DNA of 64,000 nucleotides from an uncultured Brevibacillus sp. (GTDB lineage Bacteria > Bacillota > Bacilli > Brevibacillales > Brevibacillaceae), in contig NZ_CANMZW010000023.1 of the NCBI RefSeq assembly GCF_947502445.1, positions 28,568-92,567 of the forward strand. Reading direction: 5' to 3'. Below, piece by piece: positions 24,478-33,211 of the stretch (position 1 is its first letter; every line of letters begins with the position of its first letter). A program made the translations under genes and the position numbers. A model generated the notes under the pieces. That model did no database searches. It saw only the letters and a program-made list of their open reading frames with translations, and was not told the DNA's origin.

Positions 24478-25434
24478 CTACAAAGTCGTTCTGCGTTCCA
24501 AACGGTGGTTCCCCTCAATGAATCGTACCGTACCCGTTTTTGCCCGCATAACCACGGAGTTTGTCGTTGCTCGCATTCCTTGGAAGCGAACGCCTTTTAA
24601 CAATTCACCGTCAGTTACACCTGTAGCAGCAAAAATAGCGTCGTCGCCTTTTACCAAATCGTCCATGAACAGAACCTGATGCGGATTCGTTAACCCCATT
24701 TTCACACAGCGTGCGATCTCTTCATCATTTTGTGGCAACAGTTTTCCCTGGATTTCGCCGCCCAGACATTTTAGCGCTACAGCAGCCAATACACCTTCAG
24801 GCGCTCCGCCAGAACCGAACATAATGTCTACACCGGTATTTGGAAAAGCGGTGTTGATTGCAGCTGCAACGTCTCCGTCGGAAATCAAACGGATGCGCGC
24901 ACCCGCTTCGCGAATTTCATGGATAATTTTTTGGTGACGATCCCGATCCAATACGATCGCAACCAAATCGCTTATGTCTTTTCCTTGTGCCTGTGCGACA
25001 GCTTTTAAATTATCCCGAATAGGGGCGTTAATATCTACTTTGCCCACCGCTTGCGGTCCTACTGCAATTTTCTCCATATACATATCAGGAGCATGCAACA
25101 AATTTCCCCGGTCAGCAATCGCAATAACAGAGATGGCTCCCCAGGTTCCTTTGGCGAGAATGTTGGTTCCTTCCAAAGGATCGACGGCTACATCCACGGC
25201 AGGAGCTACGCCTTGGCCCAAACGCTCCCCAATGTAGAGCATCGGTGCCTCATCCATTTCACCCTCACCGATAACAACAACTCCGTCCATTGGTACTTTT
25301 TCAAACTCTTTACGCATGGCGGTCGTTGCTGCATCATCAGCCTCATCTTTTTTCCCTAGACCCATCCAACTGGCAGATGCCAAAGCCGCTGCCTCGGTCA
25401 CCCTAACCAATTCTAGTGTTAAACTGCGTTCCAT
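24478..25434 (-). CDS. glpX: Class II fructose-1,6-bisphosphatase
   Basis: Gluconeogenic phosphatase of the Li+-sensitive GlpX family. GEGEMDEAPML and VDPLEGTN carry the metal/phosphate motif, and MFGSGGAPEGVLAA is conserved. 318 residues, normal. It lies 28 nt downstream of murA and upstream of rho, as in B. subtilis. Confidence 0.95.
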   Translation of the reverse strand: MERSLTLELVRVTEAAALASASWMGLGKKDEADDAATTAMRKEFEKVPMDGVVVIGEGEMDEAPMLYIGERLGQGVAPAVDVAVDPLEGTNILAKGTWGAISVIAIADRGNLLHAPDMYMEKIAVGPQAVGKVDINAPIRDNLKAVAQAQGKDISDLVAIVLDRDRHQKIIHEIREAGARIRLISDGDVAAAINTAFPNTGVDIMFGSGGAPEGVLAAVALKCLGGEIQGKLLPQNDEEIARCVKMGLTNPHQVLFMDDLVKGDDAIFAATGVTDGELLKGVRFQGMRATTNSVVMRAKTGTVRFIEGNHRLERRTTL

Positions 25435-25462
25435 TCTGGAAGACTCCTCTCCTGGTGGTTGG

Positions 25463-26746
25463 TTAACGCTGGTGGTTTTCTGAAGGCTGCAAGCCTATCC
25501 GTTGAACATCTGCTCCCAACGCTTGTAGCTTTCCTACTAAATTTTCATAGCCGCGATCAATATGATCCAGCCCTTCCAGCTCAGTCGTACCGCTCGTCGC
25601 TAAGCCAGCGATGAACAAAGCTGCCCCTGCGCGCAAATCTGATGCTACGACCTTGGCGCCGTTCAGCTTGACTCCGCCCTCAATCACTGCGGAGCGCCCC
25701 TCGACCTTGAGGGTTGCACCCATGCGTCGCAGCTCATCAACATGGCGAAAACGCGAGCTGTAGATGTTGTCCGTCACAATGCTTGAACCTTTTGCCAAGG
25801 TCAACAGAGTTGTGATCGGCTGCTGCAGATCGGTTGGAAAACCAGGATACGGACTCGTCTTTACGTCGATAGAACGATATCCTTCCTGTCCGATTACTTG
25901 AATACAATCATCCAGCTCTACGACTTGCGCTCCGATTTCGCGTAGCTTGGCAGTAAGCGACTCCAGGTGCTTGGGAATGACGTTCTCCACCAGCACATTG
26001 CCGTTGGTCGCTGCTGCTGCAATCATATACGTTCCTGCCTCGATCCGGTCAGGAATGATCGTGTGACGGCAGCCGCGCAGTCTTTCCACACCCTGAATAC
26101 GGATCATATCCGTACCAGCACCTTTGATGTTCGCTCCCATATTGTTCAATAAAGTAGCTACATCAACGATCTCCGGCTCACGCGCAGCGTTTTCAATAAT
26201 AGTCACACCCTCTGCTTTGGCAGCAGCGAGCATGATATTGATCGTAGCTCCGACACTTACCAGATCGAGATAAATACGTGCGCCTTGCAGACGTCCATTT
26301 TTAGCGCGGATGGTCATCACACCATTCTTGTTTTCCACCTCAGCGCCCATCATCTCAAAGCCTTTGATATGCAAATCGACAGGACGAGGCCCTAAATCAC
26401 AGCCGCCTGGCAATCCGACCTGCGCTTCTCCGAATTTGGCCAAAAGCGCGCCCCAAAGATAATAGGAGGCTCGAAGCTTTTTGATCCGACCATTCGGCAT
26501 CAGCATCAGTCGCATCATGCGTCCGTCTATTTCCATCCAATCTTCTTCGAACAGCACATCAGCTCCCATTTCTTGCAGGAGCTCATGATAAATATCGACA
26601 TCCTGAATACGGGGCAGATTTTCGATGACAACGGGTCCATCTGCCAGCAACGCGGCTGGAATCAGTGCGACAGCGCTGTTTTTTGCTCCGCTGATGGTTA
26701 CCGTCCCCGCGAGCGGTTTCCCACCAGTGATGATCAGCTTATCCAT
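25463..26746 (-). CDS. murA: UDP-N-acetylglucosamine 1-carboxyvinyltransferase (MurA2/MurZ type)
   Basis: First committed step of peptidoglycan synthesis, adding enolpyruvate from PEP to UDP-GlcNAc. SGAKNSAVAL near residue 20 and the active-site Cys near residue 117 in GLPGGCDLGPRPVDLH are visible; Cys rather than Asp there predicts fosfomycin sensitivity. 427 residues. The context fba-tal-murA-glpX-rho is that of the second B. subtilis paralogue, MurZ (MurAB). Confidence 0.95.
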   Translation of the reverse strand: MDKLIITGGKPLAGTVTISGAKNSAVALIPAALLADGPVVIENLPRIQDVDIYHELLQEMGADVLFEEDWMEIDGRMMRLMLMPNGRIKKLRASYYLWGALLAKFGEAQVGLPGGCDLGPRPVDLHIKGFEMMGAEVENKNGVMTIRAKNGRLQGARIYLDLVSVGATINIMLAAAKAEGVTIIENAAREPEIVDVATLLNNMGANIKGAGTDMIRIQGVERLRGCRHTIIPDRIEAGTYMIAAAATNGNVLVENVIPKHLESLTAKLREIGAQVVELDDCIQVIGQEGYRSIDVKTSPYPGFPTDLQQPITTLLTLAKGSSIVTDNIYSSRFRHVDELRRMGATLKVEGRSAVIEGGVKLNGAKVVASDLRAGAALFIAGLATSGTTELEGLDHIDRGYENLVGKLQALGADVQRIGLQPSENHQR

Positions 26747-26777
26747 GCTTTGCTCTCCTCAGGCGTAATCGGGAAAG

Positions 26778-26805
26778 AAGCACCTTCCCCAATGGAAAAG
26801 GTGCT
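26778..26805 (-). terminator. Hairpin between the transaldolase gene and murA
   Basis: AGCACCTT / AAGGTGCT stem followed by CTTTCCC on the minus strand. Because of the weak T-run it may only attenuate. Confidence 0.5.
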
Positions 26806-26827
26806 CGGACTTTCAATAGGTGTCCTA

Positions 26828-27472
26828 TTATTTTTGCATGCTTGCCCAGTCAGCTAGGAATTTTTCCAGGCCGCTATCAGTTAGCGGGTGAGCAATCAGT
26901 TGCTTGAATACTTTTGCTGGGATCGTCGCGTAATGTGAACCGCGGCGAGCTGCTTCTGTCACGTGGACAGGATGGCGAACGGACGCTGCGATAATTTCGG
27001 TTTCAATCCCGTGTACAGAGAAGATCTCTGCGATATCCTCGATCAGTTGCATACCGTCTTGTCCAATGTCGTCCAAACGACCCAAGAACGGAGACACGAA
27101 GCTTGCGCCTGCACGTGCAGCCAGCAACGCCTGATTTGCAGAGAATACCAGGGTTACATTGGTTTTGATTTTACGCTTGGAAAAGTATTTCGCTGCTTTC
27201 AGTCCTTCAGCAGTCATCGGCAGCTTGATTACGATGTTTTTGGACAGAGAAGCTAGCTTCTCTCCCTCTTCTATCATGCCCTTTGCATCAACGCTAATTA
27301 CCTCAGCACTGATCGGGCCATCGACGATATCAATAATTTCTTTCAATGCCTCGACAAAATCACGGCCTTCTTTTGCTACCAGAGAAGGGTTTGTAGTAAC
27401 GCCCGCAAGAACGCCCCACTCGTGAATTTCGCGAATTTCTTCAACATTTGCTGTATCAATCAAAAAACGCAT
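26828..27472 (-). CDS. tal: Fructose-6-phosphate aldolase / small transaldolase
   Basis: 214-residue class I aldolase of the FSA/TalC subfamily, as YwjH of B. subtilis. The Schiff-base lysine is Lys83 in IVIKLPMTAEGL; GVTTNPSLVAKEG and FVSPFLGRLDDIG are conserved. Transaldolase and F6P-aldolase activity cannot be separated from sequence alone, though the Firmicute members are usually transaldolases. It lies 15 nt downstream of fba. Confidence 0.92.
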   Translation of the reverse strand: MRFLIDTANVEEIREIHEWGVLAGVTTNPSLVAKEGRDFVEALKEIIDIVDGPISAEVISVDAKGMIEEGEKLASLSKNIVIKLPMTAEGLKAAKYFSKRKIKTNVTLVFSANQALLAARAGASFVSPFLGRLDDIGQDGMQLIEDIAEIFSVHGIETEIIAASVRHPVHVTEAARRGSHYATIPAKVFKQLIAHPLTDSGLEKFLADWASMQK

Positions 27473-27487
27473 GATAGGCCTCCTTGG

Positions 27488-28342
27488 TTACGCGCGGTTG
27501 CTACTGCCGAATAGACGCATTTTGCCTTTAACTACTTCCTTGATCGCATCGCGAGCAGGACCCAGGTATTTGCGTGGGTCGATCTCATTCGGTTTGGCAG
27601 CCAATACTTTGCGTACCGCTTCGGTGCATGCGACTTGACTTTCTGTGTTTACATTGATTTTTCCTACGCCCAGGCTAATCGATTTTACGATCGCTTCGTC
27701 GGGAACGCCGGAACCACCGTGCAGCACGATTGGCGCACCAATGTTGCTTGCCACTTTTTCGATGATGTCAAAGCGGATTTTTGGAACCCCTTTGTACATA
27801 CCGTGTGCTGTTCCCACAGCGATTGCTACATAGTCTACTTTTGTTTCTTCCCAGAAGCGAATCGCTTCCTCAGGATTTGCCAGGGTAGCATCTTCCTCGT
27901 CAACGGACAGGTCGTCTTCTACCCCACCGATGGTACCGAGTTCACCTTCAACAGAAACGCCAACTGCATGCGCAGCCTCAACAACCTGCTTGGTTAGGCG
28001 AAGGTTATCTTCAAATGAATGGTGGGAACCGTCAAACATAACAGAAGAGAATCCTGCGCGGATGCATTTCATAACCATGTCAAAGTTGCTACCATGATCA
28101 AGATGCAACGCTACTGGAACTCCTGCGCGTTCCGCTGCCACTTTGGCAATAGCTACGGTATAATCCAATCCCATGTATTTAAGCGCGCCTTCAGAAACAC
28201 CAAAGATTACAGGCGATTTTTCTTCCATCGCTGCTTCCGCAATCGCTTGAGTAAACTCCAGATTGTTCAGGTTAAATTGACCGACGGCGTATTTATGCAA
28301 TCTGACGTCTTCGGTAAAAGCGGTCATAGGTACCAGTGGCAT
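27488..28342 (-). CDS. fba: Class II fructose-bisphosphate aldolase
   Basis: Zinc-dependent FBP aldolase of glycolysis and gluconeogenesis. HLDHGSNF near residue 80 carries the catalytic Asp and zinc His; further zinc/phosphate ligands are in GTAHGMYKG and VLHGGSGVPD. 284 residues, normal. First gene of the run fba-tal-murA-glpX-rho; its -10 TATAAT is at 28389-28384. Confidence 0.96.
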   Translation of the reverse strand: MPLVPMTAFTEDVRLHKYAVGQFNLNNLEFTQAIAEAAMEEKSPVIFGVSEGALKYMGLDYTVAIAKVAAERAGVPVALHLDHGSNFDMVMKCIRAGFSSVMFDGSHHSFEDNLRLTKQVVEAAHAVGVSVEGELGTIGGVEDDLSVDEEDATLANPEEAIRFWEETKVDYVAIAVGTAHGMYKGVPKIRFDIIEKVASNIGAPIVLHGGSGVPDEAIVKSISLGVGKINVNTESQVACTEAVRKVLAAKPNEIDPRKYLGPARDAIKEVVKGKMRLFGSSNRA

Positions 28343-28383
28343 TATTGTAAATCCTCCTCTAGCAGACTTCAGTCATGTGGCTT

Positions 28384-28435
28384 ATTATACCACAGTCACC
28401 AGCATGTTAACAGGTACGCTTGTACCCATACAAGC
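28384..28435 (-). promoter_or_regulatory. fba promoter with an upstream inverted repeat
   Basis: TATAAT at 28389-28384 with a poor -35 (TTAACA at 15 nt or TGTTAA at 17 nt). Upstream, 28418-28435 is a perfect inverted repeat with 7-bp arms GCTTGTA / TACAAGC around CCCA. There is no T-run after it, so it looks more like an operator than a spo0F terminator. Confidence 0.45.
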
Positions 28436-28448
28436 GAGGCATAAAAGA

Positions 28449-28823
28449 CTAGCAAGCCAGCTGCTGATGAACGGCCATCCGCAGTTCGTCTATATCGAAC
28501 GGTTTGGTAAAATGCGTCAAAGCGCCAAGCTGTGTTGCTTCTTTAATCATGTCCAGCTCTCCGTAGGCTGTCATCATGATTACTTTGATATCCTGATTGA
28601 TTTTCTTGATATGCTTTAAAATTTCGATGCCATCCATGCCAGGGATCTTCATGTCGAGAATGACCAGATCTGGCGATTCCTTTTCCACGATCTCCAGCGC
28701 CATTTTCCCATTTGCTGCCTGAAACGTCTTGTAGCCTTCCTTACCCAGTACCTCATACAGCAAAATACGGATTCCATACTGATCGTCAACAACCAGTACT
28801 TTTTTATCATGTTTGTCCAACAC
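28449..28823 (-). CDS. spo0F: Sporulation phosphorelay response regulator Spo0F
   Basis: Single receiver domain, 124 residues, no output domain. It takes phosphate from sporulation kinases and passes it to Spo0B. Visible: acidic pair VVDDQYG, phospho-acceptor Asp57 in LVILDMKIPGMDG, Thr85 (MMTAYGEL) and Lys107 (FTKPFDI). Start is GTG at 28823 with AGGGGGGA upstream. Its position next to fba is the same as in B. subtilis. Confidence 0.94.
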   Translation of the reverse strand: MLDKHDKKVLVVDDQYGIRILLYEVLGKEGYKTFQAANGKMALEIVEKESPDLVILDMKIPGMDGIEILKHIKKINQDIKVIMMTAYGELDMIKEATQLGALTHFTKPFDIDELRMAVHQQLAC

Positions 28824-28866
28824 TTCGATTCCCCCCTGACGAAAGCCTTTTCCTTAAATCATTAGG

Positions 28867-28893
28867 GTTCGCCTAAAATCAGGAAACTCCTGC
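28867..28893 (-). promoter_or_regulatory. Candidate SigH promoter of spo0F
   Basis: GCAGGAGTT (28893-28885), 13-nt spacer, CGAAC (28871-28867) resembles the SigH pattern RWAGGAWWT-N12-14-HGAAT with a few mismatches. spo0F is SigH-controlled in B. subtilis. Confidence 0.4.
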
Positions 28894-28983
28894 CGGATCA
28901 CGTTGAAATTTTCCCACTTCAATCACTTCCTGTATAATAGGAATACCATTTTTCAGCTTGAGCGAGGAGTGTTAATTTCTCTC

Positions 28984-29778
28984 ATGGATGCTTTATGGCT
29001 GATCTGTTTGTTAACATTCGTTATTCACACAACAGAGACCCTGTCCTACGGAATCCGTTTTGCAGGAGTTTTGACAGGCAGATTGGCCGTTGCCTTGTCA
29101 CTTGTCGGGATTGTCCTCTTGATATCGCGAACCTCCAACCTGATTCAAGGACCATTCACTGGCGGCTTGATGGACCAGGCGGCTATCTCTCATACAGATC
29201 CAAGTATGAAGCTCCACTTGATCATCGCTGCGTCCTCTCTGGGTACATTGGCGGCTATTTTTCTGTTTCCGACCTTTGTTCAGCTCTCAAAGCGATTGAT
29301 TTCGCATCTAGAGCTTGCTGGGTCGATTCCGCAAATGCTGCGCACAGCTGTGACGGTAGATAGTATCAGGCGCGTTCGCCATCATGTCCGTATTCCTAAC
29401 CTGCAGTTTATCTCACGCTTTCGTATTCAGGGAATCCCGAAACGGCTTCTGCTTCTCAATGCACTGGGAACAGCCGTTTACACAAGCAGCGTGCTCGCAA
29501 GCCTCTATGCCATTCTTCTGGTGCCGGACTACAAAGCAACGGTATTGATGTCGTCTGGGATGATCAACGGATTCGCTACCATTTTCATGACCATTCTGGT
29601 AGACCCCCAGGTGGCTCTTTTAACCGAAAAAGCCATGCAGGGACAAGCTACACATGAATCCATACGCAATATGTACCTTTGGCTGATGATCTCACGCTTT
29701 TTCGGCACGATATTGGCGCAAATCCTGCTTGTTCCAGCAGCGTATTGGGTGGCTTGGCTCGCTCCCCTTTTTCACTAG
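28984..29778 (+). CDS. amj: Amj-family lipid II flippase (YdaH type)
   Basis: Polytopic membrane protein of the DUF2837/Amj family, the alternative to MurJ for flipping lipid II. About six hydrophobic helices; conserved blocks include THTTETLSYGIRFAGVLTG-like FVIHTTETLSYGIRFAG, ISRTSNLIQGPFTGGLMD and GMINGFATIFMTILVDP. I chose ATG at 28984. The frame is open further upstream, but a TATAAT at 28933-28938 suggests transcription starts near 28945, after an earlier ATG at 28903. A GTG at 28969 is also possible. It occupies the place between spo0F and pyrG where B. subtilis has a different gene. Confidence 0.82.
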   Translation: MDALWLICLLTFVIHTTETLSYGIRFAGVLTGRLAVALSLVGIVLLISRTSNLIQGPFTGGLMDQAAISHTDPSMKLHLIIAASSLGTLAAIFLFPTFVQLSKRLISHLELAGSIPQMLRTAVTVDSIRRVRHHVRIPNLQFISRFRIQGIPKRLLLLNALGTAVYTSSVLASLYAILLVPDYKATVLMSSGMINGFATIFMTILVDPQVALLTEKAMQGQATHESIRNMYLWLMISRFFGTILAQILLVPAAYWVAWLAPLFH

Positions 29779-29784
29779 GTAACA

Positions 29785-29827
29785 GAAAAAACGCACCAAC
29801 GACGCTCGGTCGCTGGTGCATTTTTTC
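29785..29827. terminator. Bidirectional terminator between amj and pyrG
   Basis: AAAAAACGCACCA / TGGTGCATTTTTT with an 11-nt loop; poly-A on one side and poly-T on the other serve both convergent genes. Confidence 0.9.
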
Positions 29828-29836
29828 TGGTGCCAT

Positions 29837-31438
29837 TTATTTGTTCAGGTTCAGGGAAGCTTTTACAAAATCACGGAACAACGGTTGTGGACGGTTTGGA
29901 CGAGAAGTAAATTCTGGGTGGAACTGTGTAGCCAGGAACCAAGGGTGATTTGGAACCTCCACGATTTCTACCAAACGTCCATCTGGTGTGGTACCCGCGA
30001 TGCGAAGTCCTTGTTCCACCAATTGTTCACGGTACTCGTTGTTCACTTCATAACGATGACGATGACGCTCATATACTAATGTGCTGCCATAAGCTTGTGC
30101 AGTCAGGCTGCCTTCTTCCACTTTGGAAGGACCAACGCCAAGACGCATGGTTCCGCCCTTGTCCTCGATTTCCTTTTGCTCAGGCAACAGATCGATAACC
30201 GGGAACGGTGTGCCTGGATTGATTTCGGAGCTGTTTGCTCCGTCCATTCCTGCAACGTGGCGAGCGTATTCGATAACAGCAATTTGCATACCCAGGCAAA
30301 TACCGAAGAAAGGTACTTTATTTTCACGAGCATAACGCGTAGCGATGATTTTGCCCTCGATACCGCGATCACCGAAGCCACCTGGCACGAGAATTCCGTT
30401 TACATCGCCGAGCAGTTCGCCTACGTTTTCAGGCGTTACTTCTTCTGCGCTTACCCATTTGATTTCTACGTTAGAATCATTGGCATATCCAGCATGGTAC
30501 AGTGCTTCTGCAACGGACAAATAAGCGTCATGCAGCTCTACATACTTACCAACGATTGCGATAGTTGTTGTTTTGGACAAGTTTTTGATCTTGCTAACGA
30601 GTGCTTTCCATTCGGTCATATCTGCTTCTTGGCAGGTCATGCCGAGATGGCGGCATACGTAATCGTCCAAGCCTTGTGCTTGCAATTGAAGGGGAACATC
30701 ATAAAGCGTCTCTGCATCCACACACTCAATAACAGCGTTTTTGTCGATGTCACAGAACAGAGCAAGCTTGTCTTTCATCTCTTGCGTCATAGGTTGTTCT
30801 GTACGTGTAACGATGACGGTTGGTTGGATACCCAGGCTGCGCAATTCCTTCACGCTGTGCTGAGTCGGCTTTGTTTTCATTTCGCCTGCAGCCTTGATGT
30901 AGGGAACCAGGGTCACGTGAATGTACATAACGTTCTCACGGCCGATGTCGCTCTTGATTTGACGGATTGCTTCGAGTACTGGCAAGCTCTCGATATCGCC
31001 AACAGTTCCGCCAATCTCTGTAATAACTACATCTGCTCCCGTTTCGCGGCCAGCGCGGAATACTCGGTCCTTAATCTCGTTGGTAATATGAGGAATAACT
31101 TGAACCGTTCCGCCCAAATAGTCACCACGACGCTCTTTCGCAATGACTGTGGAGTAAATTTTACCACTCGTTACGTTGGAGTTTGCACTCAGATTGATAT
31201 CAATGAAACGCTCGTAGTGGCCCAAATCCAGATCTGTTTCCGCACCGTCATCCGTAACGAATACTTCCCCGTGCTGATACGGGCTCATCGTACCCGGGTC
31301 AACGTTGATGTATGGGTCAAATTTCTGGATGGTTACCTTCAGTCCCCGATTCTTCAGGAGTCGGCCCAGAGAAGCCGCTGTAATTCCTTTTCCTAACGAG
31401 GATACGACCCCGCCTGTCACAAAAATATACTTCGTCAT
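29837..31438 (-). CDS. pyrG: CTP synthase
   Basis: Amidoligase converting UTP to CTP with glutamine. N-terminal synthetase domain (TKYIFVTGGVVSSLGKG, PYINVDPGTMSPYQHGE) and C-terminal class I glutaminase with the nucleophile in FFGICLGMQIAV and the His-Glu pair in QFHPEFTS. 533 residues from ATG at 31438; an open upstream extension to 31555 is leader, not protein. Expression is probably controlled by CTP-sensitive attenuation in the 270-nt leader. Confidence 0.97.
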   Translation of the reverse strand: MTKYIFVTGGVVSSLGKGITAASLGRLLKNRGLKVTIQKFDPYINVDPGTMSPYQHGEVFVTDDGAETDLDLGHYERFIDINLSANSNVTSGKIYSTVIAKERRGDYLGGTVQVIPHITNEIKDRVFRAGRETGADVVITEIGGTVGDIESLPVLEAIRQIKSDIGRENVMYIHVTLVPYIKAAGEMKTKPTQHSVKELRSLGIQPTVIVTRTEQPMTQEMKDKLALFCDIDKNAVIECVDAETLYDVPLQLQAQGLDDYVCRHLGMTCQEADMTEWKALVSKIKNLSKTTTIAIVGKYVELHDAYLSVAEALYHAGYANDSNVEIKWVSAEEVTPENVGELLGDVNGILVPGGFGDRGIEGKIIATRYARENKVPFFGICLGMQIAVIEYARHVAGMDGANSSEINPGTPFPVIDLLPEQKEIEDKGGTMRLGVGPSKVEEGSLTAQAYGSTLVYERHRHRYEVNNEYREQLVEQGLRIAGTTPDGRLVEIVEVPNHPWFLATQFHPEFTSRPNRPQPLFRDFVKASLNLNK

Positions 31439-31599
31439 CGTTAACGTCCCCTCTTTCCCTAACCCTTTAGTTGTAGTGAAAAAACCTTGATCGTGGCCTA
31501 CTCCAGGAGGAGCGACCGCGTTTTGCGGAAAGTTTCCATGAGCTCCGGAATTCATAAGCGTTACGCTTATAAATTTCTACACGATAAAAAACGAATAAA

Positions 31600-31668
31600 G
31601 ACGGCTCCCAAAAAAAGAAAAACAAAAGCGAGTCCTATCCCGTGCAGACATGGGGTAGGGGCACTTTT
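31600..31668 (-). promoter_or_regulatory. pyrG leader attenuator terminator
   Basis: On the minus strand AAAAGTGCCCCTACCCC pairs imperfectly with GGGATAGGACTCGCTTTT and is followed by TTTTCTTTTTTT. The C-rich 5' arm can pair with extra G residues at the transcript start, the B. subtilis pyrG mechanism. The 312 bp between pyrG and rpoE contain only this leader and the promoter. Confidence 0.75.
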
Positions 31669-31706
31669 GTTTTATAGTTTCCCTTATTTAAACTTCTTCA
31701 TGTGAA

Positions 31707-31746
31707 GCCCAAGGAGTATTTTATCTGTCCCTCAAGCGGAAGTCAA
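31707..31746 (-). promoter_or_regulatory. pyrG promoter with GGGC transcription start
   Basis: TTGACT (31746-31741), exactly 17 nt, TAAAAT (31723-31718), then 7 nt to GGGC (31710-31707). A transcript beginning pppGGGC is the requirement for CTP-dependent reiterative G addition. Confidence 0.8.
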
Positions 31747-31750
31747 GGAC

Positions 31751-32308
31751 TTATAATTTCTCTTCTTCCTCATCTACGTCGTCAGCCGAATCCTCATCTT
31801 CAATCTCTTCGTCTTCAAACATTTCTTCCTCTTCTTCTATCTCTTCTTCGTCGATCTCGCCATCAATCTCTTCTTCCTCGATCTCAGCGTCCTCATCAAC
31901 GAAATCATCGTCATCTTCAAAAATGACAACATCGTCTTCTTCGAATTCTTCAACGCCCTCATCTTCAGCATCGTAGTCATCGAAGTCGTCATCCAGAACC
32001 ACTTTCTTCTTCTTGGTTCCGCCGCCTTCTTGTGTTTCCTCAACGGTATCAGTCGGGTACCAGCGCTTCAAGCCCCAGACATTGTCACCAAGACAAACGA
32101 AACGACCATCAATATTAATTTCTGTGTATACTTGAGCGATGATAGCCATGAGTTGTTCGTTTGTCATCTTACGCAGGGTAACCAGTTCATCCATCAGCTC
32201 GCGGAAGTTGTAGGTACGATTGGTTTCACGCAAGATTTCATACGCAATGTCAACCAATGCCATCTCACTCAGTTTCTCGGAATCAATATGAGCAAACAAT
32301 TGACTCAC
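31751..32308 (-). CDS. rpoE: RNA polymerase delta subunit
   Basis: Gram-positive RNAP subunit that raises transcription specificity and recycling. The N-terminal folded domain (about residues 1-90: SQLFAHIDSEKLSEMALV, FCLGDNVWGLKRWYP-like block) is followed by a very acidic Asp/Glu tail of about 90 residues. Start GTG at 32308. It lies directly upstream of pyrG, as in B. subtilis. Confidence 0.95.
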   Translation of the reverse strand: MSQLFAHIDSEKLSEMALVDIAYEILRETNRTYNFRELMDELVTLRKMTNEQLMAIIAQVYTEINIDGRFVCLGDNVWGLKRWYPTDTVEETQEGGGTKKKKVVLDDDFDDYDAEDEGVEEFEEDDVVIFEDDDDFVDEDAEIEEEEIDGEIDEEEIEEEEEMFEDEEIEDEDSADDVDEEEEKL

Positions 32309-32456
32309 TCAGGGCACGTCCTTTCCATTAGAAAACTATTGGCTTCAATACAGTCCTCGCCACAATCAAGAGACGCAGGTTTTGTATAGGTAAATCAGGA
32401 ATAATAGCGGATTCTTCGATTGTACAACATACGAAGGCTATCATACAGTATTCCTT

Positions 32457-32484
32457 ATTTTAGACGAAAATGCAAGGCTTTCAA
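32457..32484 (-). promoter_or_regulatory. SigA-type promoter of rpoE
   Basis: TTGAAA (32484-32479), 16-nt spacer, TAAAAT (32462-32457) on the minus strand; the leader to the GTG is about 145 nt. Confidence 0.55.
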
Positions 32485-32574
32485 ACAGGGGCGTTCCATT
32501 TATTATCGACACCCATTCTCTTCCCGTTTTTCCCCATTCCTTGTATCATCTTTATGTATACAGGAAAGGGGAGA

Positions 32575-33120
32575 ATGCCAGTGGATCTAGCACAAGAATA
32601 TCTTTCATGTACAATCGACAAATTTCACGAAGTAAAAAAGTTGGCCGAAAGAACAATGGATCAGCTCTCACTTGAAGAGCTTCATCAATCGCCTTCCAGC
32701 GAGTCGAACAGCATCGCGGTCATCGCCAGGCACCTAAGCGGAAACATGATTGCGAGATGGACAGATTTTTTAAACAGTGATGGAGAAAAGACTGACCGCA
32801 ATCGTGACCTGGAGTTCGAAGGCGGCTACCAAAGCAAGGAAGAGCTGCTCTCTGCCTGGGAAAAGGGCTGGACCACTCTGTTTACAGCTTTGTCTTCCCT
32901 CGGGCCTGATGATCTGATGAAGACCGTGATGATTCGAAGCGAACCCCATACGGTGCTAAAAGCAATTCAGCGCCAGGTCTCCCATTATTCCTACCATGTC
33001 GGTCAAATCGTGTATGTCGGAAAGCAGATAAAAGACACTTCCTGGAAAAATTTAAGCGTTCCCCGTGGCAAATCACGAGAATATACGGAGCAAGTAAAAA
33101 AGCAACACACCAACAACTAA
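32575..33120 (+). CDS. DUF1572 (DinB-superfamily) protein
   Basis: 181 residues of the DUF1572/DinB-like four-helix fold. Histidines in IARHLSGNM and SHYSYHVGQ could form the metal site typical of this superfamily, whose members include thiol-dependent transferases. Substrate unknown. ATG at 32575 has GGAAAGG upstream; a GTG two codons later (32581) is as plausible given GGGGAG. Monocistronic. Confidence 0.82.
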   Translation: MPVDLAQEYLSCTIDKFHEVKKLAERTMDQLSLEELHQSPSSESNSIAVIARHLSGNMIARWTDFLNSDGEKTDRNRDLEFEGGYQSKEELLSAWEKGWTTLFTALSSLGPDDLMKTVMIRSEPHTVLKAIQRQVSHYSYHVGQIVYVGKQIKDTSWKNLSVPRGKSREYTEQVKKQHTNN

Positions 33121-33137
33121 ACTGCTCGTCAGCAAAC

Positions 33138-33170
33138 AATCCCTCGGCATAGCACCGAGGGATTCTTTTT
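33138..33170 (+). terminator. Terminator after the DUF1572 gene
   Basis: ATCCCTCGG / CCGAGGGAT stem followed by TCTTTTT on the plus strand. It may also serve icmF from the other side, where the T-run is weaker. Confidence 0.85.
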
Positions 33171-33211
33171 CATTAAAGTGGCTGTGACCACTTGTGGTCA
33201 TGACCGTTTTG

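Noticed and set aside
28812..28820. Possible Spo0A box (TTTGTCCAA) at the spo0F start
   Set aside because: One mismatch in the core and located in the first codons; too weak to call.
30095..31396. Long open frame antisense to pyrG (about 433 codons)
   Set aside because: Mirror of the biased pyrG codons; Cys/Phe-rich nonsense composition, no family features.
31751..32040. Repetitive sequence in rpoE
   Set aside because: It is the GAA/GAT-rich coding of the acidic tail of the delta subunit, not a repeat element.
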